A DNA stretch of 64,000 bases, from NCBI RefSeq assembly GCF_902859695.1, contig NZ_CADIJL010000001.1, forward strand, positions 463,212-527,211, read 5' to 3'. Source of the stretch: Achromobacter ruhlandii (lineage in GTDB: Bacteria > Pseudomonadota > Gammaproteobacteria > Burkholderiales > Burkholderiaceae_B). How positions within the stretch are numbered: the first letter of the stretch is position 1; every line of letters starts with the position of its first letter. Both the position numbers and the translations under genes were made by a program. The notes below the pieces were generated by a model. That model was not told where the DNA came from, searched no databases, and saw only the letters and a program-made list of their open reading frames with translations. Positions 52,485-61,106 of this stretch are shown one piece after another.

Positions 52485-53942
52485 TCAGCCCAACTGCACC
52501 GGCACGAAGATCTTGTCTTCGCCGCGCTGCACCAGCAGCGCCACCGTCTTGCCGGCCTTGGACAGCGCGTCCTTGACCTGGCCGATGTTGTGCACCGGCA
52601 CGCCATTGAGCGACAGCAGCACGTCACCCGGCTGGATGCCGGCCTTGGCCGCCGGACCCGCCGATTGCTCGATCAGCAGGCCCTGCGTGCCCGAGGCCTC
52701 CTGCTCCTGAGGCGAGAGCGGGCGCAAGGCCAGGCCGAGCTGACCCTTCTGCACGTCGCGGCTGTCGCCGGCGGTCTGCGTCCGGTCCTTCGGCACGCCG
52801 CCCAGCGTCGCCACGACTTCCTTGGGCGCGCCGTTGCGCCACAGGTCCAGCGTGATCTTCTCGCCCGGCGTGGCCAGCGTGATCAGCGACGCCAGGTCGC
52901 CGGACGACACGATGGTGCGGCCGTTGATCTTGCGCACCACGTCGCCGGGCTGCAGGCCGGCTTTCTCGGCCGCGCTGCCTTTCTCGACACTCGAGACCAG
53001 CGCGCCGGACGGCGTATCGAGCTTGAACGAGTTGGCCAGGTCCTGGTTCACCTCCTGCACCGTCACGCCCAGGCGCGCATGCTGCACCTTGCCGTGTTCC
53101 AGAATCTGGTCCTTGATCTTGTACGCCACGTCGATCGGGATCGAGAACGACAGGCCCTGGAAACCGCCGGTGCGGCTGTAGATCTGCGAATTGATGCCGA
53201 CCACTTCGCCGCGGTCGTTGAACAGCGGGCCGCCGGAATTGCCGGGGTTCACCGCCACGTCGGTCTGGATGAACGGCACCGACGTGTCGTCCGGCAGCGA
53301 GCGCCCCTTGGCGCTGACGATGCCCGCGGTGGCGGTGTTCTCCAGGCCGTAGGGCGAGCCGATGGCCAGCACCCATTCGCCCACCTGCAACTGGTTGACG
53401 TCGCCGACCTTCACCACCGGCAGGTTCTTGGCGTCGATCTTGATGACGGCCACGTCGGTCTGCGGATCGGCGCCCAACACCTTGGCGCGGAATTCGCGGC
53501 GGTCGGTCAGTTTGACGGTCACTTCCTTGGCGCCCTGCACGACGTGGGCGTTGGTCAGAATGATGCCGTCGCTGCTGACGATGAAACCCGAGCCTTCGCC
53601 GCGGATCGGCACTTCGCGCGCCGGCATGCCGCCGCGCGCGCCGGGGATCTGGCCGAAGAACTGGGCGAAGGGGTCGTCGTCGTCATCGGATACCTTGCGC
53701 GTGCCGCTGATGCTGATGTTGACGACGGCGGGGCCATAGTCGCGCGTGATCTGGGCGAAATTGGGGGCGACCATCATTGCGGCGCCCGGCGCTGCGGCCG
53801 CGACCGCGGAGGCCGTGCTGGCCGGGGCGCTGGCGGCCATTGAAACGCCGCCGAACGTGGCGGCGGCACCCGCGCCGCCTATCGCGCCGGCGGCCAGCAG
53901 CGCCAGCACCAGGCGCGAGGGTTTGATCTGCGAAGTCTTCAT
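52485..53942 (-). CDS. degP: DegP/DegQ/MucD-type periplasmic serine protease
   Basis: 485 residues from the start at 53942, chosen for the AGGAG 7 bp upstream and the signal-like N-terminus MKTSQIKPSRLVLALLAAGA. The triad is His in ILTNAHVVQGA, Asp in DPQTDVAVIKID and Ser in NPGNSGGPLF; two PDZ domains follow (about residues 275-375 and 395-480). It degrades misfolded periplasmic proteins. It is 64 bp downstream of a histidine kinase in the same orientation, so it may be under the two-component system encoded upstream. Confidence 0.92.
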   Translation of the reverse strand: MKTSQIKPSRLVLALLAAGAIGGAGAAATFGGVSMAASAPASTASAVAAAAPGAAMMVAPNFAQITRDYGPAVVNISISGTRKVSDDDDDPFAQFFGQIPGARGGMPAREVPIRGEGSGFIVSSDGIILTNAHVVQGAKEVTVKLTDRREFRAKVLGADPQTDVAVIKIDAKNLPVVKVGDVNQLQVGEWVLAIGSPYGLENTATAGIVSAKGRSLPDDTSVPFIQTDVAVNPGNSGGPLFNDRGEVVGINSQIYSRTGGFQGLSFSIPIDVAYKIKDQILEHGKVQHARLGVTVQEVNQDLANSFKLDTPSGALVSSVEKGSAAEKAGLQPGDVVRKINGRTIVSSGDLASLITLATPGEKITLDLWRNGAPKEVVATLGGVPKDRTQTAGDSRDVQKGQLGLALRPLSPQEQEASGTQGLLIEQSAGPAAKAGIQPGDVLLSLNGVPVHNIGQVKDALSKAGKTVALLVQRGEDKIFVPVQLG

Positions 53943-54006
53943 GTCGGCTCCTGCGTTCATGTGTGGGGACATGGCGCTATCTTCGGGCCTGACACTTAGG
54001 TGAATC

Positions 54007-55341
54007 TTAAGTCGGCGCGCGCGGAAAACTGACTTTGGCCCGCAGGCCGCCGTCGGGCGCGTCCTCCAGCGTGATGGTGGCGCCATGGCGCTGCGCGACG
54101 GCGCGCGCGATCGCCAGCCCCAGGCCGCTGCCATGCTGGGTATTGCCCTCGATCCGGTAGAAGCGGTCGAACACGCGGCCGCGTTCTTCGGGTGGAATGC
54201 CCGGGCCGTTGTCATCGATCAGCAGCAGGACCTGGTCGGCCGAGGTTTCAAGCCGGATGTCGATGTGGCCGCCGGCCGGCGTGTACTTGATGGCGTTGTC
54301 GAGCAGGTTGCGCGCCAGCAGCACCAGGTCGTCACGGCGTCCACGTATCCAGGCTTGCGGTTCGCCGCGCATTTCGACGGCCAGGTCCTTGGCATTGGCG
54401 GCGGCCAGGGTTTCGGACAATGCCAGGCGCAAGGCATCGGCCAGGTCGACCGGTTCGGCGGGGAGGGATTCGGCGGTGTTTTCCTGGCGCGCCATGGACA
54501 GCAATTGCTCCACCAGTCGCGTGGCGCGCTCGATGCCGGTCGCCAGCCGTTGCTCGGCGAGCTGGCGGCTGGCGTCATCGGGGGCGCGGCGCAGCGATTG
54601 CAGTTGCAGGGTCAGCGCCGCCAGCGGCGAGCGCAGTTCGTGCGCGGCGTCGCCGACGAATTGCTTCTGCTGGGCGAAGGCGCCGCGCATCCGTTCCAGC
54701 AGCAGGTTCAATTCCTGCATCAGCGGCCGGATCTCGTCGGGCAGGTCGGGCACGTTGATCGGCGACAGATCCTCGGGCCGGCGGTCGGCCACCTGCGCGC
54801 GGGCGCGCTTGACCGGCCGCAGCGACCAGCTCACCACGCACCAGACGATCAGCATCAGCAGCGGCGCGGCCGCCGCGATCGGCGCCACCGTGCGCCAGGC
54901 CAGCGCGCCGGCCATGCGCTTGCGCACTTGCATGTCCTGCGCCACCTGGATCACCTGAAACGGCGTCGCCAGTGAATAGACGCGATAGGTGCTGCCTTCG
55001 ACCTCGGTATCGGCGAATCCCAGGATGATCTGGTCGGGCAGCGGGCGGCGCGAACGCGAGTTGAATACACGCACCCCGTCCGGTGTCCAGATCTGGATGA
55101 TGAGGTCATCGGCCATCGGCGTGCCCGAGCCCTTGGCATGGGAGGGGCCCATGCGCAGCAGCCCGTCGCCCGTGCCCAGCGACAGCGCCGTGCGCTGCAG
55201 CAGCGAGTCGAAGATGTCGTCGGCCTGCTGCAAGGTGCTGCGATAGGCGATGGTGCCTTGCACCAGCGCGCCGACCGCGATCGCGGCGAGCAGGAAGAAC
55301 AGCAACCGGGCCCGCAGCGAGTAACTAAGCGGAATGCTCAT
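54007..55341 (-). CDS. Sensor histidine kinase, QseC/TctE-like
   Basis: 444 residues. Two membrane helices (about 12-32 and 160-182) enclose a periplasmic sensor of some 125 residues; a HAMP region follows. The H-box is FVGDAAHELRSPLAALTLQ, then NLLDNAIKYTPAGG (N), DNGPGIPPEERGRVFDRFYR (G1/F) and GSGLGLAIARAVAQ (G2). Its start overlaps the response regulator stop (55338-55341). The signal is unknown; DegP downstream points to envelope stress. Confidence 0.92.
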   Translation of the reverse strand: MSIPLSYSLRARLLFFLLAAIAVGALVQGTIAYRSTLQQADDIFDSLLQRTALSLGTGDGLLRMGPSHAKGSGTPMADDLIIQIWTPDGVRVFNSRSRRPLPDQIILGFADTEVEGSTYRVYSLATPFQVIQVAQDMQVRKRMAGALAWRTVAPIAAAAPLLMLIVWCVVSWSLRPVKRARAQVADRRPEDLSPINVPDLPDEIRPLMQELNLLLERMRGAFAQQKQFVGDAAHELRSPLAALTLQLQSLRRAPDDASRQLAEQRLATGIERATRLVEQLLSMARQENTAESLPAEPVDLADALRLALSETLAAANAKDLAVEMRGEPQAWIRGRRDDLVLLARNLLDNAIKYTPAGGHIDIRLETSADQVLLLIDDNGPGIPPEERGRVFDRFYRIEGNTQHGSGLGLAIARAVAQRHGATITLEDAPDGGLRAKVSFPRAPT

Positions 55342-55997
55342 GTTTTGGGGATGACATAGCCGACGCCTCTGACGTTCTGGATCAGGTTCTGACCCAGTTT
55401 CTTGCGCAGGCCATGAATATAAACCTCAACCGCGTTGCTGCTGACGCTGTCCTTCCAGCTGTACAGCTTTTCCTCGAGCTGGGCGCGCGAGAAGATCATG
55501 CCTGGCCGGGCGATGAGCGGCTCCAGCACCGCCCATTCGCGCGCGGTCAGTGGCACGGGGGTGCCGTCGACCGTGGCGGCATGCGCTTGCGGATCGATGG
55601 TGATGCCGTCGTGCTCGAACACCGGTTCGGCGCGGCCCGCGCTGCGGCGGATCAATGCGCGCATGCGGGCCAGCAGTTCGTCGACGTCGTAGGGTTTGAC
55701 GATGTAGTCGTCGGCGCCGGCGTCCAGGCCGGCGATGCGGTCGCTGACGGCGTCGCGGGCGGTGGCGATCAGCACGGGCGTGCGGTCCTTGCGGGCGCGC
55801 AGTTCGCGTAGCAGGGTCAGGCCATCGCGGCGAGGCAGCCCGAGGTCCAGCAGCACGAGGTCGTAAGGATCGGTGCTCAGGGCCAGGTCGGCCGCATGGC
55901 CGTCCTTGACCCAATCGACGGCGTAGTGCTCGGCGCGCAGGCAGTCCAGCACGCTTTCACCGATCATGGTGTCGTCTTCGACGAGAAGGATGCGCAT
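55338..55997 (-). CDS. OmpR/PhoB-family response regulator
   Basis: 219 residues from the start at 55997 (MRILLVEDDTMIG); ATG 56012 or TTG 56024 would add 5-9 residues and cannot be excluded. The receiver has the acidic pair EDD, the phosphoacceptor Asp in DLVLLDLGLP and Lys in YIVKPYD. The C-terminal winged helix ends HGLRKKLGQNLIQNVRGVGYVI. It heads a three-gene operon with the kinase and DegP. Confidence 0.92.
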   Translation of the reverse strand: MRILLVEDDTMIGESVLDCLRAEHYAVDWVKDGHAADLALSTDPYDLVLLDLGLPRRDGLTLLRELRARKDRTPVLIATARDAVSDRIAGLDAGADDYIVKPYDVDELLARMRALIRRSAGRAEPVFEHDGITIDPQAHAATVDGTPVPLTAREWAVLEPLIARPGMIFSRAQLEEKLYSWKDSVSSNAVEVYIHGLRKKLGQNLIQNVRGVGYVIPKT

Positions 55998-56157
55998 GAT
56001 AGTCGTCGCCATGGGGGAATCCAACGGGTTGGACGCGCGCGGCGAGACGGGAGTTCCCGCAAGGCCATCTGGCGAACGGGGGGCGACGATGCTGGAAGGC
56101 GGGGGGATACCGGGCTTCCCTGCGTGTTTTCAGAGAGGGATCACCGCGCCAGAAATG

Positions 56158-56182
56158 AAAAAGCAGCCCGGGTGGGCTGCTT
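56158..56182 (-). terminator. Terminator of tRNA-Thr
   Basis: AAGCAGCCC (56161-56169) pairs with GGGCTGCTT (56174-56182). The A-run at 56158-56162 provides the U-tract on the minus strand. Confidence 0.88.
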
Positions 56183-56191
56183 CTTGAATTC

Positions 56192-56267
56192 TGGTGCCGG
56201 CAATAGGAGTCGAACCTACGACCTTCGCATTACGAATGCGCTGCTCTACCAACTGAGCTATGCCGGC
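56192..56267 (-). tRNA. thrW: tRNA-Thr (CGT anticodon)
   Basis: 76 nt including an encoded CCA. The acceptor GCCGGCA pairs with TGCCGGC, and the D arm, T arm (GTTCGACTC) and anticodon loop TTCGTAA are intact. It reads ACG. Apart from the acceptor stem the body is nearly identical to E. coli thrW. Confidence 0.96.
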
Positions 56268-56369
56268 AAGACCATTTGCTTCGTTTCCGGCAAGCCAGAA
56301 GTTCAAGCAAAACATCTCTTTCTTCGCAGTTCATGCCCTGTTTATGGGGCCCGATCTGGAAAGACCGAA

Positions 56370-56398
56370 ATCATATCAGAGTTTTTCTGCAATGGGAA
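56370..56398 (-). promoter_or_regulatory. Possible promoter of tRNA-Thr
   Basis: On the minus strand, TTCCCA (56398-56393), 17 bp, TATGAT (56375-56370). It would start about 100 bases before the tRNA. Confidence 0.4.
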
Positions 56399-56433
56399 AC
56401 AGGGCGCGCGGTGTGCGTGAAAAAAGATCGGAT

Positions 56434-56462
56434 TTGCACACTTCGAATTTTTCCTTCATAAT
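56434..56462 (+). promoter_or_regulatory. Promoter of tRNA-Asn
   Basis: TTGCAC (56434-56439), 17-bp spacer, CATAAT (56457-56462). Transcription would begin about 10 bp before the mature tRNA, as is usual. Confidence 0.75.
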
Positions 56463-56478
56463 CTCGTTTCTTAGCAGT

Positions 56479-56554
56479 TCCCCGATAGCTCAGTCGGTAG
56501 AGCGACGGACTGTTAATCCGCAGGTCGCTGGTTCGAGCCCAGCTCGGGGAGCCA
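56479..56554 (+). tRNA. asnT: tRNA-Asn (GTT anticodon)
   Basis: 76 nt with an encoded CCA. The acceptor TCCCCGA pairs with TCGGGGA, discriminator G, anticodon loop CTGTTAA, T arm GGTTCGAGCCC. A strong terminator follows. The gene symbol follows E. coli usage. Confidence 0.96.
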
Positions 56555-56562
56555 AAGAATTC

Positions 56563-56595
56563 AGGGCCACTCACGCAAGTGAGTGGCCCTTTTGG
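56563..56595 (+). terminator. Terminator of tRNA-Asn
   Basis: A 12-bp stem, AGGGCCACTCAC (56563-56574) with its complement at 56579-56590, tetraloop GCAA, then TTTT. Confidence 0.95.
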
Positions 56596-56644
56596 TTTTG
56601 CGCGTGGTTTTTTGTTTTGCGCGTGGTTTTTTGCGTGGTTTTCC
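56596..56644. repeat. 19-bp tandem repeat, about 2.5 copies
   Basis: TTTTGCGCGTGGTTTTTTG at 56596-56614 is repeated exactly at 56615-56633; a partial, diverging third unit (GCGTGGTTTTCC) overlaps the end at 56633-56644. Confidence 0.9.
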
Positions 56645-56860
56645 GCGCATCGCTTTCCGGGCTTCCGGGCGTGCATCGCCGGCGCGAATTTTCGGATGCG
56701 CGCGCCTGTCGCACTTTTCCCGCTGCGTGGTTCGGGCGGGTCGTTTGCGTCGTTCCTTTCCCATTCTTCCCTGGTTGCTCCGACCCGCCTGCGGGGCGCG
56801 CGAGATCGTCGGCAACGCGACCTTCGCCCGGCTGCATGAGCCGTTTTCGCCTTTTGGGTG

Positions 56861-56875
56861 TGTTATGTAATAACA
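56861..56875. promoter_or_regulatory. Zur box
   Basis: TGTTATgtaATAACA, an inverted repeat matching the TGTTAT-N3-ATAACA core of enterobacterial Zur sites; the right flank TTTCC also fits. It is 40 bp before the first COG0523 gene, so zinc shortage should derepress the operon. Confidence 0.8.
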
Positions 56876-56915
56876 TTTCCATTTTTGGCGTGGCAATTTT
56901 TCGGATGGGGGCATC

Positions 56916-58187
56916 ATGCGGACGAGCGATGAGCGTGTGGATGTGGGCGGGAGTGAAAAGGTGGCGGCGGTCCCGGGGCGCGGGCAGGGGGATGGCCGCC
57001 TGCCGGTGACGGTGCTGTCCGGCTTCCTGGGCGCGGGCAAGACCACCTTGCTCAATCATGTGCTGAACAACCGCGAAGGGCGGCGGGTGGCGGTCATCGT
57101 CAATGACATGTCCGAGGTCAACATCGATGCCAGGCTGGTGCGCGAGGGTGGGGCGGCGCTGTCGCGCGCCGACGAGAAGCTGGTGGAAATGAGCAATGGC
57201 TGCATCTGCTGTACCTTGCGTGAAGACCTGTTGATCGAGATCCGGCGCCTGGCCGCGCAGGGGCGCTTCGATTACCTGCTGATCGAGTCGACCGGCATCT
57301 CGGAGCCGCTGCCGGTCGCCGAGACCTTCACCTTCCGGGACGAGGACGGCACCAGCCTGTCCGATGTGGCGCGCCTGGACACCATGGTGACGGTGGTGGA
57401 CGCGTTCAATTTCCTGCGCGACTACGCCAGCCACGATAGCCTGGCCGCGCGTGGCGAAACCCTCGGCGACGAGGATCGGCGCACGGTGGTGGACCTGCTG
57501 ATCGAGCAGGTGGAGTTCTGCGACGTGATGGTGCTGAACAAGACCGATCTGATCGCGCCGGACGAGCTGGCGCGGCTCGAAGCCATCCTGCGCAAGCTCA
57601 ATCCGCGCGCCGATATCATGCATGGAGCCTTCGGCAAAGTGCCGCTGGGCCGCGTTCTGGATACCGGACGCTTCGATTTCGAGGCGGCGGCGCAGGCGCC
57701 CGGCTGGCTGCGGGAACTGCGCGGGGAGCATGTGCCGGAGACCCAGGAATACGGCATCGGCAGCTTCGTGTTCCGCGCCCGGCGGCCCTTTCATCCCCAG
57801 CGCCTGTGGGACTGGATGCAGGAGGAATGGCCTGGCGTGGTGCGATCCAAGGGATATTTCTGGCTGGTGACGCGGCCGGCGTTCGCGGCTTCGTGGTCGC
57901 AGGCCGGCCCGGTCACGCGCCACGGCGCGGCGGGTTACTGGTGGGCGGCCCTGCCGCGCGAGCGTTGGCCCGAGGATGCGGATTCGCGCGCCCGCATCGT
58001 CGCCGATTGGGATCCCATCTATGGCGACCGTTGCCAGGAGCTGGTGCTGATTGGCATCGGCATGGACGAAGCGGAACTGCGGGCGCGCCTGCAGGCCTGC
58101 CTGATGACCCAGGAGGAAATGTCCCGACCGGCCGACGAATTGGCTACGATTCGGGATCCGTTCCCCGCCTGGGGCGCGGCGCAATAG
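56916..58187 (+). CDS. COG0523 (CobW/P47K) GTP-dependent metallochaperone, first copy
   Basis: 423 residues. G1 is [12 protein letters not shown] (residues 36-47), the metal motif C-x-C-C is [11 protein letters not shown] (Cys96, Cys98, Cys99), and the nucleotide motif [10 protein letters not shown] follows. The C-terminal CobW_C domain runs from about 260. It is of the ZigA/YeiR type that delivers zinc to client enzymes during zinc limitation; the Zur box supports zinc rather than cobalt or nickel. A second COG0523 gene follows 29 bp later. Confidence 0.9.
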   Translation: MRTSDERVDVGGSEKVAAVPGRGQGDGRLPVTVLSGFLGAGKTTLLNHVLNNREGRRVAVIVNDMSEVNIDARLVREGGAALSRADEKLVEMSNGCICCTLREDLLIEIRRLAAQGRFDYLLIESTGISEPLPVAETFTFRDEDGTSLSDVARLDTMVTVVDAFNFLRDYASHDSLAARGETLGDEDRRTVVDLLIEQVEFCDVMVLNKTDLIAPDELARLEAILRKLNPRADIMHGAFGKVPLGRVLDTGRFDFEAAAQAPGWLRELRGEHVPETQEYGIGSFVFRARRPFHPQRLWDWMQEEWPGVVRSKGYFWLVTRPAFAASWSQAGPVTRHGAAGYWWAALPRERWPEDADSRARIVADWDPIYGDRCQELVLIGIGMDEAELRARLQACLMTQEEMSRPADELATIRDPFPAWGAAQ

Positions 58188-58216
58188 CGAGGGCGGCGCG
58201 CAAGCCGGTGCGAGGC

Positions 58217-59224
58217 ATGGGATTGGAAGGCGATAAGCGCATAGGCGTAACGGTGATTTCAGGGTTCCTGGGCAGCGGCAAGACGACGCTGCTCAATCGT
58301 CTGCTGCGCGAACCGGCCTATGCCGACGCCGTGGTCATCGTCAACGAGTACGGCGACATCGGCGTGGATCATCACCTGGTGCGCCTGGCGCGGGACAATA
58401 TCGTGCTGATCGAGGGCGGTTGCCTGTGCTGCGTGGCCAGTGGCGCGGTGGCCGATACCCTGCGCGAGTTGTTCATGCTGGCCCTGAAGCGTCGTATCAG
58501 GCCGTTCCGGCGGGTGCTGATCGAGACCAGCGGCCTGGCGGATCCGGCGCCCGTGCTTTTTACGCTCAAGCATGACCGTTTCCTGGCCGAGCGCTACGCC
58601 TATCAGGGGGCGATCGTGGTGGTGGACGCGCGGCTCGGGCCGCGCCAGCTGGAAACGCAGCCCGAAGCCTTGCGGCAGCTGGCCCTGGCCGATACGGTCG
58701 TGTTCAGCAAATCCGACCTGGTGGATGCGGCGCAATTGCGGCATGTCGAGCAGCTCGTGACCGCGATCAATCCCGGCGCGCGGCGCTGTGTTCAGCGTAC
58801 CGATGCGCCGGTGGTGGAGGCGTTGCGCGAGGGGCCGGACACGCAGGCGCGGCGTGACGGGGCCGACCTGGCGGGGTGGCTACGGGCATTTGCCAAGCCA
58901 ATGTCCGGGCGCCATGCCCAGGTGGCGAGTTTCTCGTTGACGCTGACCGCGCCGATCGGTCGCGCCGCCTTCCTGGCGGGCGTTTCGCGCGTGCAGGAAC
59001 GGTTCGGTCAGGCGCTGTTGCGGATGAAGGGGCTGGTGTGCTTCGAAGGGGAGGCGCTGCCTTGCGAGGTGCATGGCGTGCACGGCGAGTTGTATCCGAT
59101 CCGTCCGTTGCCGCAATGGCCGGGCGATGAGCGGCAGTCGCGGCTGGTTTATATCGTCCAGGGCGCGGACGTGGCCGAGGTGCGGGCGCAGGCCTGTGCC
59201 GCGCTGGGGCAATTCCCCGCGTGA
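58217..59224 (+). CDS. COG0523 (CobW/P47K) GTP-dependent metallochaperone, second copy
   Basis: 335 residues from ATG 58217, 29 bp after the first. G1 GFLGSGKTTLLNRL (about 16-29) and C-x-C-C GCLCCVASGAV (Cys69, Cys71, Cys72) are intact; the CobW_C domain is shorter. It differs throughout from the first copy (for example NEYGDIGVDHHLV against [13 protein letters not shown]), so this is an old pair and not a recent duplication. Probably co-transcribed and zinc-regulated; client proteins unknown. Confidence 0.88.
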   Translation: MGLEGDKRIGVTVISGFLGSGKTTLLNRLLREPAYADAVVIVNEYGDIGVDHHLVRLARDNIVLIEGGCLCCVASGAVADTLRELFMLALKRRIRPFRRVLIETSGLADPAPVLFTLKHDRFLAERYAYQGAIVVVDARLGPRQLETQPEALRQLALADTVVFSKSDLVDAAQLRHVEQLVTAINPGARRCVQRTDAPVVEALREGPDTQARRDGADLAGWLRAFAKPMSGRHAQVASFSLTLTAPIGRAAFLAGVSRVQERFGQALLRMKGLVCFEGEALPCEVHGVHGELYPIRPLPQWPGDERQSRLVYIVQGADVAEVRAQACAALGQFPA

Positions 59225-59334
59225 CCCGCCGTCGCTCCAGGGCCTGAAATGGTCCGGCACCAGTCCTGCAAGGTGCGGAAAGTGCACGGAAATACGGTAT
59301 AACCGGAAAGTCTGGTGCAAGAATCGAGACAATC

Positions 59335-60234
59335 ATGGACCGATTGAAAGCGATGCAAGTATTCGTGGAGGTCGCCGACAGGGGTAGCTTGTCGGCGGCG
59401 GCGGTCCATCTGGATATGTCGCGCGCGATGGTGTCCCGCTATCTCGCGGAAATGGAGCAGTGGGTCGGCGTGCGCCTGCTACATCGCACCACCCGGCGCC
59501 TCAGCCTGACGCCGGCCGGGGCGGAAACGCTGCCCCGTTGCCGCCAGATGCTCGACATGGTGGGCGACCTGCGAAATGCCGTATCGACGCCCGAGGATAC
59601 GCCGCGCGGCCTGTTGCGCATGACCACCAGCATGTCGTTCGGTTCGCGCCACCTGGCCAAGGTGGTCACCGACTACGTCAAGCTGCACCCGGGCACGTCG
59701 GTCGACCTGATGCTGGTCGAGCGCGCGGTGAATCTGGTCGAGGAGCGGGTCGACCTTGCGGTGCGCATCACCAATGACCTGGATCCCAACCTGATCGCGC
59801 GCAAGCTGGCCGTGTGCCGGTCGGTCGTCTGCGCCTCGCCCGAGTATCTGCGGCGCGAGGGCGAGCCGGCGCGGGTCGAGGACCTGTCTCTGCGCAATTG
59901 CCTGACCCACTCCTATTTCGGCAAGAGCCTGTGGCGCTTCGAGCGCGATGGCGTACCGGTGGACGTGCCGGTCAGCGGCAACATCAGCGCCAATGAGGTT
60001 TCGGTGCTGTTGCAGGCTGCCCTTGAGGGTGCGGGCATCGCCATGTTGCCGACCTACTATGCCGCGGAATACGTGGCGCAAGGACGCCTGAAGGCAATCC
60101 TGACGCAGGCCCGGCCGCAGGAACTCGGCATCTATGGGGTTTATGCGTCGCGCAGGCAGATGCCCCTGATCCTGCGTTCGATGCTCGATTTCCTGGTGGC
60201 AAGGCTCGGTTCGGCGCCCTGGGACCAGCCCTAG
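59335..60234 (+). CDS. LysR-family transcriptional regulator
   Basis: 299 residues. An N-terminal helix-turn-helix (MDRLKAMQVFVEVADRGSLSAAAVHLDMSRAMVSRYL) leads to the LysR substrate-binding domain (from about residue 88). The DxLRAM-like start is of the DsdC/PerR-AaeR class with a D-R-L-x-A-M beginning. No divergent partner gene is present, so its target is unknown. It follows the COG0523 pair by 110 bp. Confidence 0.9.
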   Translation: MDRLKAMQVFVEVADRGSLSAAAVHLDMSRAMVSRYLAEMEQWVGVRLLHRTTRRLSLTPAGAETLPRCRQMLDMVGDLRNAVSTPEDTPRGLLRMTTSMSFGSRHLAKVVTDYVKLHPGTSVDLMLVERAVNLVEERVDLAVRITNDLDPNLIARKLAVCRSVVCASPEYLRREGEPARVEDLSLRNCLTHSYFGKSLWRFERDGVPVDVPVSGNISANEVSVLLQAALEGAGIAMLPTYYAAEYVAQGRLKAILTQARPQELGIYGVYASRRQMPLILRSMLDFLVARLGSAPWDQP

Positions 60235-60269
60235 GCAGTGTCCGGCGTGGCGCGATTCGGGCGCGTGGC

Positions 60270-60297
60270 TTGAGGGCGGGGTATATAACGGTATAAT
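60270..60297 (+). promoter_or_regulatory. Orphan promoter-like element
   Basis: TTGAGG (60270-60275), 16-bp spacer, a perfect TATAAT (60292-60297). It points into the gene-free stretch, and no ORF with a ribosome site follows. Confidence 0.5.
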
Positions 60298-60384
60298 TTG
60301 GGTGCTGCCTCGACAGGCCGGGCGCTGTGCATCAGGGCTTTTGCCAATGTCCGCTAGCATGTAGTCTTAACATCCAAGAATCGT

Positions 60385-60414
60385 GGTTCCGGTATATCGG
60401 GTTCCGGCTTGCGG
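60385..60414. repeat. 15-bp-period repeat, GGTTCCGG
   Basis: GGTTCCGG begins at 60385 and again at 60400, 15 bp apart. Confidence 0.7.
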
Positions 60415-60530
60415 GTCGGGGCCGGGCAGGGCCGGGCACCACGAGCTCCAGGGGAGGCGCGCCGGGTTATCCGGATGGCGACCGCAGGCGCGTGGCGCCG
60501 GTGGCCGATGCCTGAAGATTCAGGTTCTTG

Positions 60531-60560
60531 ATATCGATTGCCGCAATATCGATTGCCGCG
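60531..60560. repeat. 15-bp tandem duplication
   Basis: ATATCGATTGCCGCA (60531-60545) is followed directly by the same 15-mer with a single last-base change (60546-60560). Confidence 0.95.
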
Positions 60561-60638
60561 GAAAAAAGTGCCGGGTAGTGGCGCGATCCGCAGGCGTGTT
60601 GGCAAATTTGCCAGCTTTTCCAGATTTTGCTTGAACGA

Positions 60639-60691
60639 ATTTGTCGTCGACAGGATTTGTCTTTCACGGATTTGTCGTCGGCGGATTTGTC
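60639..60691. repeat. Four-copy ATTTGTC repeat, 15-16 bp period
   Basis: ATTTGTC begins at 60639, 60655, 60670 and 60685. The last three are preceded by GG, and copies 1 and 3 are followed by GTCG. Confidence 0.85.
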
Positions 60692-60950
60692 CCCGCCTGA
60701 GCCGGGGCATGCGCGCAGCCATTTCGAATGGCGCGATTCTCGCCGCGTGATTCCGCGGCGACGGGCAGTACATACAGGATTCTCGTGAGAAAAACGCAAA
60801 CCAGCGCTGTCCGTAGCCATTGCGCCCATGGCGGGGTTCAGGCGGCTGTGCGGGCTGCCGCTACGCGTGTTTGCCGTGGTTCCCGTAATCGGGCCGTGGC
60901 GCAGGACGCAGGCGTGTCCGTTGCGCAAGGCGGGCGGCTGGTGCGCCTAT

Positions 60951-60980
60951 CTGGTTGCGTACGCGCTGGTTGCGCACGCG
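60951..60980. repeat. 15-bp tandem duplication
   Basis: CTGGTTGCGTACGCG (60951-60965) is followed by a copy with one change (60966-60980). Confidence 0.9.
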
Positions 60981-60996
60981 CGCTCCCCGGGGGTGC

Positions 60997-61052
60997 CTTC
61001 GGTGCTGTCTTCGGCGCTTTCTCCGGGGTTTTCTGCCCCGGGATTTTCTGCC
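60997..61052. repeat. 12- and 15-bp tandem duplications
   Basis: CTTCGGTGCTGT (60997-61008) repeats with two changes at 61009-61020; TTTTCTGCC begins at 61029 and again 15 bp on at 61044, within similar CCGGGG contexts. Confidence 0.75.
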
Positions 61053-61106
61053 GATCCGACTCGCTGGCGCCCATTGAAAACCGGCCGCACAAAGTAGCCG
61101 CAAATG

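Larger units (their letters stand above)
56555..56915. other. Non-coding stretch between tRNA-Asn and the COG0523 operon
   Basis: 361 bp without a gene I can support. It holds the tRNA-Asn terminator, a 19-bp tandem repeat (56596-56633 plus a partial third unit), and the Zur box with the operon promoter. Short open frames across it do not look like genes. Confidence 0.7.

Noticed and set aside
50636..52627. 663-codon minus-strand open frame opposite ispH and maiA
   Set aside because: Same kind of shadow; ispH and maiA carry all their catalytic motifs on the plus strand.
60354..60773. 139-codon minus-strand open frame with 5-residue repeats
   Set aside because: The repeats follow from the 15-bp DNA period and appear in other frames as well; no ribosome site, promoter or known domain supports it.
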